NCBI GenBank assembly: GCA_018222695.1
Contig: JAAEZV010000058.1
Location: 1-8,492 of the forward strand
DNA length: 8,492 bases
Source: Gammaproteobacteria bacterium
Lineage (GTDB): Bacteria > Pseudomonadota > Gammaproteobacteria > Pseudomonadales > Halieaceae
Direction of reading: 5' to 3'
Positions 1 through 6,947 of the stretch are shown piece after piece; positions within the stretch are counted from its first letter, which is position 1; every line of letters begins with the position of its first letter. The notes under the pieces were generated by a model. It was given only the letters and a program-made list of their open reading frames with translations, searched no databases and was not told the origin of the DNA. The translations under genes were made by a program, and so were the position numbers.

Positions 1-567
<567 letters not shown>

Positions 568-569
568 GA

Positions 570-749
570 ATGACCGACACGACGCAACCCGTAAAATCCC
601 CCTGTATTGAGGTGTGCTCGCTCAATAATCAGGACATCTGTATAGGCTGCTATCGCACGGCCAACGAGATTATTGAGTGGTTCTCAGCCCCAAATGAGCG
701 CAAGCGGGAGATATTGGCATCGGTTGATCAGAGGCGGTCCAAGCCCTAG
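570..749 (+). CDS. DUF1289 family small cysteine-motif protein
   Basis: A 59-residue protein with the DUF1289 signature: SPCIEVC near the N-terminus (Cys12, Cys16), then CIGCYRT (Cys24, Cys27), an EIIEW stretch and a final NERKREIL helix. The spacing CX3C-X7-CX2C looks like a metal or Fe-S site, but no function is established for the family (E. coli YdhL is a member), and metal binding is inference. I chose ATG 570, because GGAGGGG at 557-563 lies about 6 bases upstream. The in-frame GTG at 564 would place the Shine-Dalgarno element against the start and overlap the tgt stop. The gene begins 2 bp after tgt and is probably translated from the same message. Its TAG stop (747-749) overlaps the stop of the convergent corB gene. 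There is no signal peptide or membrane segment. Confidence 0.88.
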   Translation: MTDTTQPVKSPCIEVCSLNNQDICIGCYRTANEIIEWFSAPNERKREILASVDQRRSKP

Positions 750-751
750 GG
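744..751. other. Palindrome CCCTAGGG joining two convergent stop codons
   Basis: This perfect 8-bp palindrome supplies the last Pro codon and the TAG stop of both facing genes: plus-strand CCC TAG ends the DUF1289 gene (TAG 747-749) and the minus-strand CCC TAG ends corB (746-748). The coding regions overlap by 3 bp. No intrinsic terminator fits between them, so each transcript must run into the other gene or stop by another route such as Rho. Confidence 0.9.
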
Positions 752-2053
752 ATGGGATGATTCGGCTTCTGGGCTCTCGCCGTCAGGTGATGCTTCGGCT
801 GCTAGCGGCCATATCCGAATTTTGCTGATATGCGTTTTTTCAATTTCTTCGATATCTAGCTGGTAGCCGGCTATCCGGACCGAAGTCCGGGCGTTGGGGA
901 ATGCTTCCAACGCCTCTAGCGCCAGTCCGCTCACTGTTTTGGGTCCGTCGGTGGGCAGATCCCACTTTCGTTGTTTATTAAGGTCACGAATGCTCACGGT
1001 GCCCGAGCAAGTGGTGCTGCCATCAGCATGACTGGTGATCTCCTCATTTTCCTCAACGAGGTTTGAGGTGAACTTGCCGACAATTTCCTCAAGAATGTCC
1101 TCGAGCGCCACCAGACCCAGAATATCTCCGTACTCATCTACCACCATTCCCAGGCGCTTCTTCTGCCGTTGAAAATGGAGGAGCTGGGTATTGAGGGGCG
1201 TATTCTCTGGGATGAAATAGGGGGCCTCCGCTTCCTCTCTCAGCGCTTGCCGATTTAGCCTGCCGCCATCCAAGACGCGGCTCAGGTTGCGCATGTGAAA
1301 CACGCCCTCAATCTGATTGATATCGTCGCGATACAGCGGCAAACGCGTATGCCCACTGTTTTTAAGCTGACGCATGACTGCCTCATCAGGCGCCTCAATA
1401 TCGATGCCGTAGATTTCATTTCGCGGCGCCATGATGTCGTTAACGGTCATCTGTTCCAGGTCGAGGATATTGACCAACATCCGGCGGTGGCGGCTGGGAA
1501 TCATCGATGCTGATTCGGTCACGATGGTGCGCAGCTCTTCCTGCGAGACAGCGTCGTCACCCGCTTCATCGGGGGAGAACCCCATCAGTTTCAGAATACC
1601 GTTCGTGAGTGAGTTGATCGCCACAACCAAAGGCATCAGCAATTTCTGCAGTGGAAGCAGCAATGCACTGGCTGGGAAGGCGACCCGCTCTGGATGAAGT
1701 GCCGCGATCGTCTTGGGGGTGATTTCAGCAAAAATGAGTATGACCAGTGTGAGTACCAGCGTCGCAATAGCAATACCCGCGTCTCCGAACAACCGGATCG
1801 CGATGACGGTGGCGATGGCCGACGCAAGAATGTTGACCAGATTGTTGCCAATCAGGATCAGACCGATCAGTCGATCCGGTCGCTGTAGCAACTGTATGGC
1901 TCGTCGCGCTCCGCGGTGGCCCGTGCCTTTGAGATGTTTCAGCCGATAACGATTCAGCGACATCATGCTGGTCTCGGAGCTTGAGAAAAAAGCGGAGACC
2001 AAAATCAGGATTGCCAGCGCCCCGAAGAGCAGACCTAGCGATGTCTCGTTCAA
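746..2053 (-). CDS. yfjD: CNNM/CorB-type inner-membrane transporter (DUF21-CBS-CBS-CorC_HlyC)
   Basis: A 435-residue integral membrane protein of the CorB/CorC (CNNM) family, called YfjD in E. coli and CorB in Salmonella, linked to Mg2+ (and Co2+) transport or homeostasis. Order of parts: a DUF21 membrane domain with hydrophobic segments near residues 4-25, 62-88, 92-112 and 122-157, including SSSETSMMSLNRYRL (24-38) and AEITPKT (109-115); a CBS pair at about 200-330, with IMAPRNE and VVDEYGDILGLVALEDILEEIVG; and a CorC_HlyC domain at about 345-415. The acidic, Ser-rich tail (419-435) is probably disordered. The start is TTG at 2053: an in-frame TAG lies six codons upstream, the first internal ATG would delete the first membrane segment, and GAGGTG sits about 10 bases upstream of the TTG. 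The neighbour ypjD, 100 bp upstream on the same strand, is the partner seen in E. coli. Ion specificity cannot be read from the sequence. Confidence 0.94.
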   Translation of the reverse strand: MNETSLGLLFGALAILILVSAFFSSSETSMMSLNRYRLKHLKGTGHRGARRAIQLLQRPDRLIGLILIGNNLVNILASAIATVIAIRLFGDAGIAIATLVLTLVILIFAEITPKTIAALHPERVAFPASALLLPLQKLLMPLVVAINSLTNGILKLMGFSPDEAGDDAVSQEELRTIVTESASMIPSRHRRMLVNILDLEQMTVNDIMAPRNEIYGIDIEAPDEAVMRQLKNSGHTRLPLYRDDINQIEGVFHMRNLSRVLDGGRLNRQALREEAEAPYFIPENTPLNTQLLHFQRQKKRLGMVVDEYGDILGLVALEDILEEIVGKFTSNLVEENEEITSHADGSTTCSGTVSIRDLNKQRKWDLPTDGPKTVSGLALEALEAFPNARTSVRIAGYQLDIEEIEKTHISKIRIWPLAAEASPDGESPEAESSHP

Positions 2054-2153
2054 GAGTGGCTTACACCTCTATGACTGTGGAGACGAAATGGTGGAGAAAA
2101 AACGGTGGTGACACAAGCCTGTTTTGGTTGGCTTCGTGCCCTGTCGAGCCACG
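2054..2153 (-). other. ypjD-corB intergenic spacer
   Basis: 100 bp between two genes read on the minus strand. On that strand there is a run of six T at about 2096-2101, but no strong GC stem directly before it (only a weak AAGCC/GGCTT pairing further upstream), so I do not call a terminator. The 7-bp GTGGAGA occurs twice on the plus strand (2077-2083 and 2091-2097). GAGGTG, the likely ribosome binding site for corB, lies at about 2064-2069. No convincing promoter is visible; read-through from ypjD is the simplest way to express corB. Confidence 0.45.
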
Positions 2154-2975
2154 CTATTGCGTCAGCGGTAACAGTAGCTCCAATACCAGCTTGGAGCCAA
2201 AAAAGCCCAGTACCACTAGGCCAAAAGCAATCAGGTTGACCGTGATCGCTGATTGCACCCGCCAGCCCCGCCGAAAGTATTGCACCAGCAGCACGGCATA
2301 TAGGCACCACGCCAGCAGAGTCAGTACCGTTTTGTGGACCAGTTGCTGACTGAACAAGTCATCTATAAAGACCACGCCCGTACCAATTGCCACAGTCAGA
2401 ATCAGAAAGCCGGCGCCGGTCAGCTCGTAAAACAGGGTGGATGCGGCTTCGAGCGGGGGTAACTTGCGAATCACGCCACGGCTACGGTGCTGGCGCAGTT
2501 GCCGCGACTGCACTGTTACTAAAAGCCCCTGTAACACCGCCAGCGCGAGTACCGCAAAACTCACGATCGAGGCGGATACATGGGACAGAATACCTGCGGG
2601 CAAGTTGCTCATCGGGCGACTGGTATCTGGTGCGAACGTGGCCACCAGAATAGACAGTGCCGCGAGGGGGAACAGCACGATCAGGAGCGTGTGCAGGGGC
2701 CGCACCACCAGTGCGATCAGGCTGATCGCCCCCATGCTGAGAAACATCAGCGACGCGACGCGATAGAACCCGAGACTCGATTCCCCCGCTTGAGCGGGAA
2801 GGTATGCAGCGAGCGCGTGAGTGGCCAGGGCGGCGGCACCCACCAGGGCGATCTGTTGGCGCTGGCGATCCTCTCCGGTCTCCAGATTCAATACCTGGCG
2901 CCAAACCGCCAATAGATAAAGCAGCGCCGAGAATATGGCAAGGCCAGCCGTCAGCAGGCTGGGTGTGCTGTCCAT
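2154..2975 (-). CDS. ypjD: YpjD, CcsA/cytochrome c assembly-like membrane protein
   Basis: A 273-residue, very hydrophobic protein close to E. coli YpjD (about 263). It belongs to the CcsA/CcmC/ResC-like cytochrome c assembly superfamily, but its actual role is not established. I count about eight membrane segments, near residues 7-26, 41-59, 73-90, 94-114, 129-154, 184-205, 213-233 and 242-268. Shared landmarks with YpjD are GILSHVSAS (His132), LPPLE (172-176), a VHKTVLTLLAW segment (His214) and the GWR turn (237-239) before the last helix. Some of the histidines could be haem ligands. The tryptophan-rich WWD signature of true haem-handling CcsA/CcmC proteins is not visible, so haem delivery is uncertain. 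Start ATG 2975 has GGAG about 6 bases upstream. The gene is divergent from ffh and upstream of corB, the arrangement known from E. coli. Confidence 0.93.
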   Translation of the reverse strand: MDSTPSLLTAGLAIFSALLYLLAVWRQVLNLETGEDRQRQQIALVGAAALATHALAAYLPAQAGESSLGFYRVASLMFLSMGAISLIALVVRPLHTLLIVLFPLAALSILVATFAPDTSRPMSNLPAGILSHVSASIVSFAVLALAVLQGLLVTVQSRQLRQHRSRGVIRKLPPLEAASTLFYELTGAGFLILTVAIGTGVVFIDDLFSQQLVHKTVLTLLAWCLYAVLLVQYFRRGWRVQSAITVNLIAFGLVVLGFFGSKLVLELLLPLTQ

Positions 2976-3019
2976 GGTGTCTCCGCAGTGCTCTGGCTCA
3001 TGACGGGCTGGCTACCGAT

Positions 3020-3048
3020 TTGGGGTTCTTTCATCGCATCCTTATACT
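3020..3048 (+). promoter_or_regulatory. Candidate sigma70 promoter for ffh
   Basis: TTGGGG (3020-3025), a 17-bp spacer and TATACT (3043-3048) form a plausible -35/-10 pair: the -10 differs from consensus at one base, the -35 is weak. Transcription would start near 3055, giving a leader of about 42 bases to the ffh ATG. It lies in the 121-bp divergent ypjD-ffh region, where a promoter is expected. No equally good pair was found for ypjD on the other strand. Confidence 0.5.
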
Positions 3049-3074
3049 ACGCCGTTCGAGACGAGATTGGGTAT

Positions 3075-3084
3075 CCCCGCGGGG
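3075..3084. other. GC palindrome in the ffh leader
   Basis: CCCCGCGGGG is a perfect 10-bp palindrome ending 12 bases before the ffh ATG. Its right arm is the only G-rich element near the start, so the ribosome binding site of ffh is either weak or part of this palindrome. It could be a short hairpin or a protein-binding site, or chance in GC-rich DNA. Confidence 0.4.
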
Positions 3085-3096
3085 TAAGCTGACACC

Positions 3097-4476
3097 ATGT
3101 TTGAATCATTGAGCGACCGACTGAGTAGCAGCCTGAAGGCCATTTCGGGCAAGTCGAAGCTGACTGAAGACAATATCCGTGACACGTTGCGCGACGTGCG
3201 CATGGCGCTCCTTGAGGCCGATGTAGCGCTGCCGGTGGTCAAAACCTTTACCGATAGAGTCAAAGATCGCGCGGTAGGGGTGGAGGTCAGTAAAAGCCTG
3301 ACCCCGGGGCAATCGTTTTTAAAAATTGTTCAGGCCGAACTTCAGGCTGTGATGGGAGGCGAGTCTGAGGGGCTGAATCTCGCTACCCAGCCACCCGCGG
3401 TCGTGATGGTCGCCGGTCTCCAAGGTGCGGGTAAAACCACCTCGGTCGCCAAATTGGCGCGCTACCTGATTGAGCGGGAAAAGAAAAAGGTCTCGGTCGT
3501 CAGTGCCGATGTCTATCGCCCGGCGGCGATCGCCCAGCTGGAGACGCTGGCAGCTGAGGTGGGCGCCCGGTTTGAACCCAGCGGTGCCGAGGAGAAGCCT
3601 GTCGACATTGTGAAACGGGCGATTGCAGATGCTCGGGTCGCATTTTCCGATGTCTTGCTCGTGGATACCGCCGGTCGTCTGGCAATCGACGAGGAGATGA
3701 TGGCCGAGATCAAGGCGCTGCATGAGGCCGTGAACCCCATAGAGACTTTATTTGTGGTCGACGCGATGACCGGTCAGGACGCGGCCAACACGGCGAAGGC
3801 GTTTGGAAAAACCCTGCCGTTGACCGGCGTCATCCTCACCAAGGTCGACGCGGATACACGGGGCGGCGCAGCCCTCTCTGTTCGCACGGTGACAGAGCGG
3901 CCGATCAAGTTTCTCGGGGTTGGTGAGAAGACGGATGCGCTGGATCCCTTCCATCCGGACCGGCTTGCGTCGCGCATTTTGGGGATGGGCGACATGCTCT
4001 CTCTCATCGAGGAGGTGGAGCGGAAGGTCGACCATGGCAAGGCCAAAAAGCTCGCTAGCAAGGTACAAAAAGGCGGCCGCTTTGATTTAGAGGATTTTCG
4101 CGAGCAGCTCCAGCAGATGAAAAATATTGGCGGCATGGGCGCCATGTTGGACAAGATGCCAGGGATGGGCGGCATGGCGCAGGCGGCCCAGAACGTCGAT
4201 ACGAAGCAGTTTGATCGCATGGAGGCAATGATCAACTCCATGACGCCCCGCGAGCGGCGTAATCCCGATGTGATCTCCGGCTCGCGTAAACGGCGCATTA
4301 CCCTAGGGTCGGGCACTGCGGTGCAGGATCTCAACCGTCTGCTGAAGCAGCATAAGCAGATGCAGAAAATGATGAAGAAAATGAAGGGCGGAGGCATGCA
4401 GCGCATGATGCGCGGTCTCGGTGGGATGACGGGCGGCCCCGGCGGCGGCTTACCGCCCGGATTTCCGCGCCGCTAA
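3097..4476 (+). CDS. ffh: Signal recognition particle GTPase Ffh (SRP54)
   Basis: A 459-residue protein, full length against E. coli Ffh (453). It binds 4.5S RNA and hydrophobic signal sequences on ribosomes and hands them to FtsY and the Sec translocon. Domains: helical N domain (1-88 approx.), GTPase G domain (about 90-295) and methionine-rich M domain (about 300-459). G-domain motifs are the P-loop GLQGAGKT (107-114), DVYRPAA (138-144), DTAGR (190-194), TKVD (248-251) and GVGEK (274-278). The M domain carries many Met residues forming the signal-peptide groove (GGMGAMLDKMPGMGGM, 345-360), the RNA-binding SGSRKRRITLGSG (394-406), and a Gly/Met/Lys-rich tail ending PPGFPRR. ATG 3097 matches the family N-terminus. 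It diverges from ypjD and precedes the trmD operon by 123 bp, the order seen in other gammaproteobacteria. 4.5S RNA (ffs) is not in the window. Confidence 0.98.
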   Translation: MFESLSDRLSSSLKAISGKSKLTEDNIRDTLRDVRMALLEADVALPVVKTFTDRVKDRAVGVEVSKSLTPGQSFLKIVQAELQAVMGGESEGLNLATQPPAVVMVAGLQGAGKTTSVAKLARYLIEREKKKVSVVSADVYRPAAIAQLETLAAEVGARFEPSGAEEKPVDIVKRAIADARVAFSDVLLVDTAGRLAIDEEMMAEIKALHEAVNPIETLFVVDAMTGQDAANTAKAFGKTLPLTGVILTKVDADTRGGAALSVRTVTERPIKFLGVGEKTDALDPFHPDRLASRILGMGDMLSLIEEVERKVDHGKAKKLASKVQKGGRFDLEDFREQLQQMKNIGGMGAMLDKMPGMGGMAQAAQNVDTKQFDRMEAMINSMTPRERRNPDVISGSRKRRITLGSGTAVQDLNRLLKQHKQMQKMMKKMKGGGMQRMMRGLGGMTGGPGGGLPPGFPRR

Positions 4477-4504
4477 AGGGTGCCATTAGCTGTCAGAGTG
4501 GACC

Positions 4505-4533
4505 TTTCCACGCCCCGCTGTTTACTGTATCCT
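4505..4533 (+). promoter_or_regulatory. Candidate promoter of the rpsP-rimM-trmD-rplS operon
   Basis: TTTCCA (4505-4510), 17 bp and TATCCT (4528-4533) each match four of six consensus bases. They are followed by a GC-rich CCGCGC discriminator, which is common at stringently controlled ribosomal promoters. The start would be near 4540, leaving about 60 bases of leader containing the hairpin at 4551-4574. The -35 overlaps a small inverted repeat, GTGGA-CCTT-TCCAC (4498-4511). The E. coli trmD operon has its own promoter at this place; the exact assignment here is inference. Confidence 0.4.
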
Positions 4534-4550
4534 CCGCGCTCTTTTGATAC

Positions 4551-4574
4551 GGAGCCCTGCAAATACGGGGCTCT
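4551..4574 (+). promoter_or_regulatory. Hairpin in the rpsP leader
   Basis: GGAGCCCTG (4551-4559) pairs with CGGGGCTCT (4566-4574) around the loop CAAATA, nine pairs including two G-U. It sits 25 bases before the rpsP start and just upstream of the GAGGAC ribosome binding site (about 4586-4591). There is no U-run after it, so it is not an intrinsic terminator for ffh. A role in operon control, message stability or anti-termination is possible but unproven. Confidence 0.5.
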
Positions 4575-4599
4575 CAGCCAATATTGAGGACAAGACACT

Positions 4600-4863
4600 A
4601 TGGTGGTCATTCGACTGTCTAGAGGTGGCGCCAAGAAGCGGCCCTTTTATCACGTGACGGTAGCGGACCGTCGCGAGCCGCGTGACGGACGCTTTATTGA
4701 TCGACTCGGCTTCTTCAACCCTGTCGCTCGCGGCCAGGAAGAGCGTCTGCGCATTGATGTTGAAGCTGTTGAAGGCTGGGTCGCCAAAGGCGCTCAGGTC
4801 AGCCCTCGCGTACAAAAGCTGATCAAAGAGTATCAGGCTGGCGCTGAAGCGACTGCTGCCTAA
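4600..4863 (+). CDS. rpsP: 30S ribosomal protein S16
   Basis: An 87-residue protein (E. coli S16: 82) with the family start [25 protein letters not shown], then [14 protein letters not shown], and the C-terminal half [23 protein letters not shown]16 binds 16S rRNA in the 5' and central domains and is needed for 30S assembly. It has a short Ala/Glu tail. ATG 4600 is preceded by GAGGAC at about nine bases. It is the first gene of the classic four-gene operon; rimM begins 27 bp after its stop. In E. coli S16 and L19 are made in far larger amounts than RimM and TrmD from the same message, so post-transcriptional control is expected here too. Confidence 0.98.
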   Translation: MVVIRLSRGGAKKRPFYHVTVADRREPRDGRFIDRLGFFNPVARGQEERLRIDVEAVEGWVAKGAQVSPRVQKLIKEYQAGAEATAA

Positions 4864-4890
4864 AGCGTCGCTGGCGGCTGGAGGGGCCCG

Positions 4891-5454
4891 ATGAATGAAT
4901 CCTCGTCCCCCAGCCACGATTTTCTAACACTGGCCGACATTGTCGGCGTCTACGGTATCAAGGGTTGGGTCCGCCTCAGGGTCCGCCTTGATGATCCAAA
5001 CCTCCTCTTATCCTTGTCTGACCTGACGCTGATTGCAGCGCCGGAAGCACCCCGGTCTGCCTGTCAGTCTGTCGTGGTAGAAGCGCTGCAGGTTCACGGT
5101 AAGGGGCATATTGCCAGGCTGAGTGGCGTTGCAGATCGTACTCAAGCCGAGGCGGTCAGAGGCCACGAAATTCAGGTGGCCGCCGCTCATTTCCCGGCTG
5201 CGGGTGATGATGAAGTTTATTGGCGTGACCTAGAGGGGCTTGAGGTGTGGTGCACCGAAGACGGGTTGCGTTCACTATTGGGCAGGGTGAAAACGTTGCT
5301 CGAGACCGGAGCGAACGACGTGCTGGTGGTTGCGCCCTGCGAAGGGAGTATCGATGACCTCGAGCATCTGGTGCCCTGGATCCCCGACGAAGTGGTCACA
5401 GATATTAACCTCCCTGACCGCAGGATAGAGGTGGTTTGGTATGTCGATGTCTGA
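4891..5454 (+). CDS. rimM: 16S rRNA processing/30S maturation factor RimM
   Basis: A 187-residue protein, full length for RimM (E. coli 182). It assists late assembly of the 30S head and binds S19. The N-terminal beta-barrel domain has the signature [16 protein letters not shown] (15-30) and ends near residue 100. The C-terminal PRC-barrel domain starts at [11 protein letters not shown] (109-119) and contains [11 protein letters not shown] (137-147), [16 protein letters not shown] (158-173) and RRIEVVW (177-183). The extreme C-terminus, YVDV, differs from the usual D-P-G-like ending because the last codons also encode the start of trmD. ATG 4891 has GGAGGGG four bases upstream. The gene overlaps trmD by 14 bp, which suggests translational coupling. 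Confidence 0.97.
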   Translation: MNESSSPSHDFLTLADIVGVYGIKGWVRLRVRLDDPNLLLSLSDLTLIAAPEAPRSACQSVVVEALQVHGKGHIARLSGVADRTQAEAVRGHEIQVAAAHFPAAGDDEVYWRDLEGLEVWCTEDGLRSLLGRVKTLLETGANDVLVVAPCEGSIDDLEHLVPWIPDEVVTDINLPDRRIEVVWYVDV

Positions 5455-6238
5455 GAACAGCCCGGCTTTCCGGTTTGCGGTGTTGACGCTTTTCCCCGAG
5501 GCATTTGCTGCGCTGACCGAGTGGGGTGTTACCGGTCGGGCTTTTCAGAACGGTCTGTGCCAATTGCACCTGCAGGACCCCCGCCTTGAGGCGACCGATC
5601 GACACGGGTCGGTCGATGACAGGCCTTACGGTGGCGGGCCCGGTATGGTCATGCAGGCACCGATACTCTCTGCTGCACTCAATAAGGCGAGGTCTGCGGT
5701 GGGCTCAGACTCAACGGTGATCGCGTTGACACCTCAGGGGCGCAAACTGGATGTGGCGCTGACCCGTCGCCTTGCAGAGGCTTCCAGCCTGATCTTGGTG
5801 GCAGGTCGCTACGAAGGCATGGACGAGCGATTTATTGAGCGAGAGGTGGATCTCGAGGTGTCCATCGGCGATTTTGTTGTGAGCGGCGGCGAGCTACCTG
5901 CCATGCTGTTGATTGACGCGGTGACCCGCTGGCTGCCCGGTGTGTTGGGCCATGAGGCGTCTGCGGAGCAGGATTCATTTACGGATGGACTGCTGGATTG
6001 CCCACACTACACACGACCCGAGGTGTTCGAGGGAGAGTCTGTTCCCGATGTGCTCTTGAGCGGCGACCATGGCGCGATTGCAGACTGGCGTCGGGCGCAG
6101 GCATTGCGTCGGACACTGGATCGGCGTCCCGACTTGTTGGTGTGGGATGAGGTGGCGGAGGTGGACCGTGCGTTGCTTGAGAAATGGGGTCTTTTACCGG
6201 CTGACGGGGGCAGACAAGCCGGATCCGAACAGGTATGA
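5441..6238 (+). CDS. trmD: tRNA (guanine-N1)-methyltransferase TrmD
   Basis: A 265-residue SPOUT-class enzyme (E. coli 255) that methylates N1 of G37 in tRNAs with G36 using S-adenosylmethionine, preventing +1 frameshifts. Knot and active-site motifs are all present: [11 protein letters not shown] (59-69), GRYEGMDER (122-130), [14 protein letters not shown] (142-155) and [13 protein letters not shown] (183-195), whose Asp186 aligns with the proposed catalytic Asp169 of the H. influenzae and E. coli enzymes. ATG 5441 is preferred over ATG 5447, because GAGGTGG at 5428-5434 lies six bases before it; both lie inside the end of rimM. The C-terminal tail (about 254-265, [14 protein letters not shown]) is a few residues longer than usual. 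The stop at 6236-6238 is 155 bp before rplS, an unusually long gap for this operon. Confidence 0.97.
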   Translation: MSMSENSPAFRFAVLTLFPEAFAALTEWGVTGRAFQNGLCQLHLQDPRLEATDRHGSVDDRPYGGGPGMVMQAPILSAALNKARSAVGSDSTVIALTPQGRKLDVALTRRLAEASSLILVAGRYEGMDERFIEREVDLEVSIGDFVVSGGELPAMLLIDAVTRWLPGVLGHEASAEQDSFTDGLLDCPHYTRPEVFEGESVPDVLLSGDHGAIADWRRAQALRRTLDRRPDLLVWDEVAEVDRALLEKWGLLPADGGRQAGSEQV

Positions 6239-6393
6239 TCGCGCGCTCGCGGGAAAGCCGGTCAGAAAACCCGGGCTCAGACGAGCCGAAAAAGCCGGTG
6301 CGACGCCGTTTTAAACTGATGAATCAGGGCGAGCGTAGAGACAGTTTTCGGATAAATCGATCACCGCCTGCGGGACGGTGATGGGAGAAGGTC
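6239..6393 (+). promoter_or_regulatory. Structured trmD-rplS intergenic leader
   Basis: This 155-bp spacer is much longer than the roughly 40 bp of E. coli. It has three inverted repeats: GGCTC-AGAC-GAGCC (6274-6287), CTGAT-GA-ATCAG (6316-6327) and the larger hairpin at 6360-6382. AAAGCCGGT also occurs twice in direct orientation (6254-6262 and 6291-6299). No clear sigma70 promoter is visible. It may be a translational control region for L19; that is inference. Confidence 0.4.
6360..6382 (+). promoter_or_regulatory. Hairpin abutting the rplS ribosome binding site
   Basis: ATCACCG (6360-6366) pairs with CGGTGAT (6376-6382), and CC/GG inside extends the stem across one bulged A, leaving the loop TGCG. 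The next bases, GGGAGAAGG (6383-6391), are the Shine-Dalgarno element, two bases before the rplS ATG at 6394. A stem that stops exactly at the ribosome binding site could hold it open or be a binding site for regulation. Confidence 0.55.
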
Positions 6394-6750
6394 ATGAGCA
6401 CCAACAAAATTATTGCCGAGCTTGATGCCGAGCAGATGGGTCGGGAGTTACCCGATTTCGCACCGGGCGATACCCTTGTCGTTCAGGTCAAGGTGAAGGA
6501 AGGCAACCGAGAGCGGCTGCAGGCATTTGAAGGCGTTTGTATTGGCAAGCGCAATCGTGGTCTGAATTCGGCGTTCACGGTACGCAAGATTTCCCACGGT
6601 GTGGGTGTTGAGCGGACCTTCCAGACCTACAGCCCACTGGTGGACAGTATCAACGTCAAGCGGCGGGGCGATGTCCGACAGGCGAAACTTTACTACCTGC
6701 GTGAACTGTCCGGTAAAGCTGCGCGGATCAAGGAAAAGCTCTCCTCCTGA
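6394..6750 (+). CDS. rplS: 50S ribosomal protein L19
   Basis: A 118-residue protein (E. coli L19: 115) matching the family along its length: [90 protein letters not shown]19 lies at the interface of the two ribosomal subunits. ATG 6394 has a strong GGGAGAAGG close upstream. It is the last gene of the operon; the next plus-strand gene starts 197 bp later. Confidence 0.98.
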   Translation: MSTNKIIAELDAEQMGRELPDFAPGDTLVVQVKVKEGNRERLQAFEGVCIGKRNRGLNSAFTVRKISHGVGVERTFQTYSPLVDSINVKRRGDVRQAKLYYLRELSGKAARIKEKLSS

Positions 6751-6762
6751 GGAGCAGCGCCG

Positions 6763-6789
6763 TTTTGCGGGCGTAACCAGCCCGCAGAA
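6763..6789 (+). terminator. Possible terminator hairpin after rplS (no U-tract)
   Basis: TTTTGCGGGC (6763-6772) pairs with GCCCGCAGAA (6780-6789) around the loop GTAACCA, ten pairs with one G-U. It starts 12 bases after the rplS stop, where an operon terminator is expected. The following bases, TCCACAG, are not a U-run, so this is not a standard intrinsic terminator; it may protect the 3' end or assist Rho. A smaller stem GGGC/GCCC follows at 6800-6814. Confidence 0.45.
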
Positions 6790-6947
6790 TCCACAGCTAG
6801 GGCTGTTCGCGCCCCTCAGAGCGATCCTTTACACTCCCGACCTCTGCTTGCGGCGCATGCCCGGATTGAACCAGTGGCGCCTTGAGCGTTGCTAAAAGGC
6901 TCCGCTAATCTGGGGCCTCCATTGAGACCATGGGAGGAATCAGGAAG
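6790..6947 (+). other. Spacer upstream of dsbC
   Basis: I see no gene here. Apart from the small GGGC/GCCC stem at 6800-6814, there is a weak promoter-like pair TTGAGC-N18-TAATCT (about 6882-6911) with poor -10 agreement, so I do not assign a promoter firmly. GGAGG at 6933-6937 and AGGAAG at 6942-6947 precede the dsbC start. Confidence 0.35.

Noticed and set aside
2090..2153. Intrinsic terminator for ypjD at the T-run on the minus strand
   Set aside because: The T-run is real, but no strong GC hairpin lies directly before it.
3774..4406. 210-codon antisense frame opposite ffh
   Set aside because: Mirror of the well-conserved ffh frame; Cys/Ser/Arg-rich product without domains.
6235..6381. 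48-residue plus-strand frame whose ATG overlaps the trmD stop (ATGA)
   Set aside because: The overlap is attractive, but there is no good Shine-Dalgarno element, the product is Arg/Ser-rich with no recognisable motif, and it ends inside the hairpin before rplS. More likely chance in the leader.
6599..6895. 98-codon plus-strand frame running from rplS into the following spacer
   Set aside because: It starts inside rplS in another frame, has no ribosome binding site, and its product is not recognisable.
6930..6947. Earlier ATG for dsbC adding MGGIRK
   Set aside because: It would put the strong GGAGG ribosome binding site inside the coding region; ATG 6948 gives normal spacing and a normal signal peptide.
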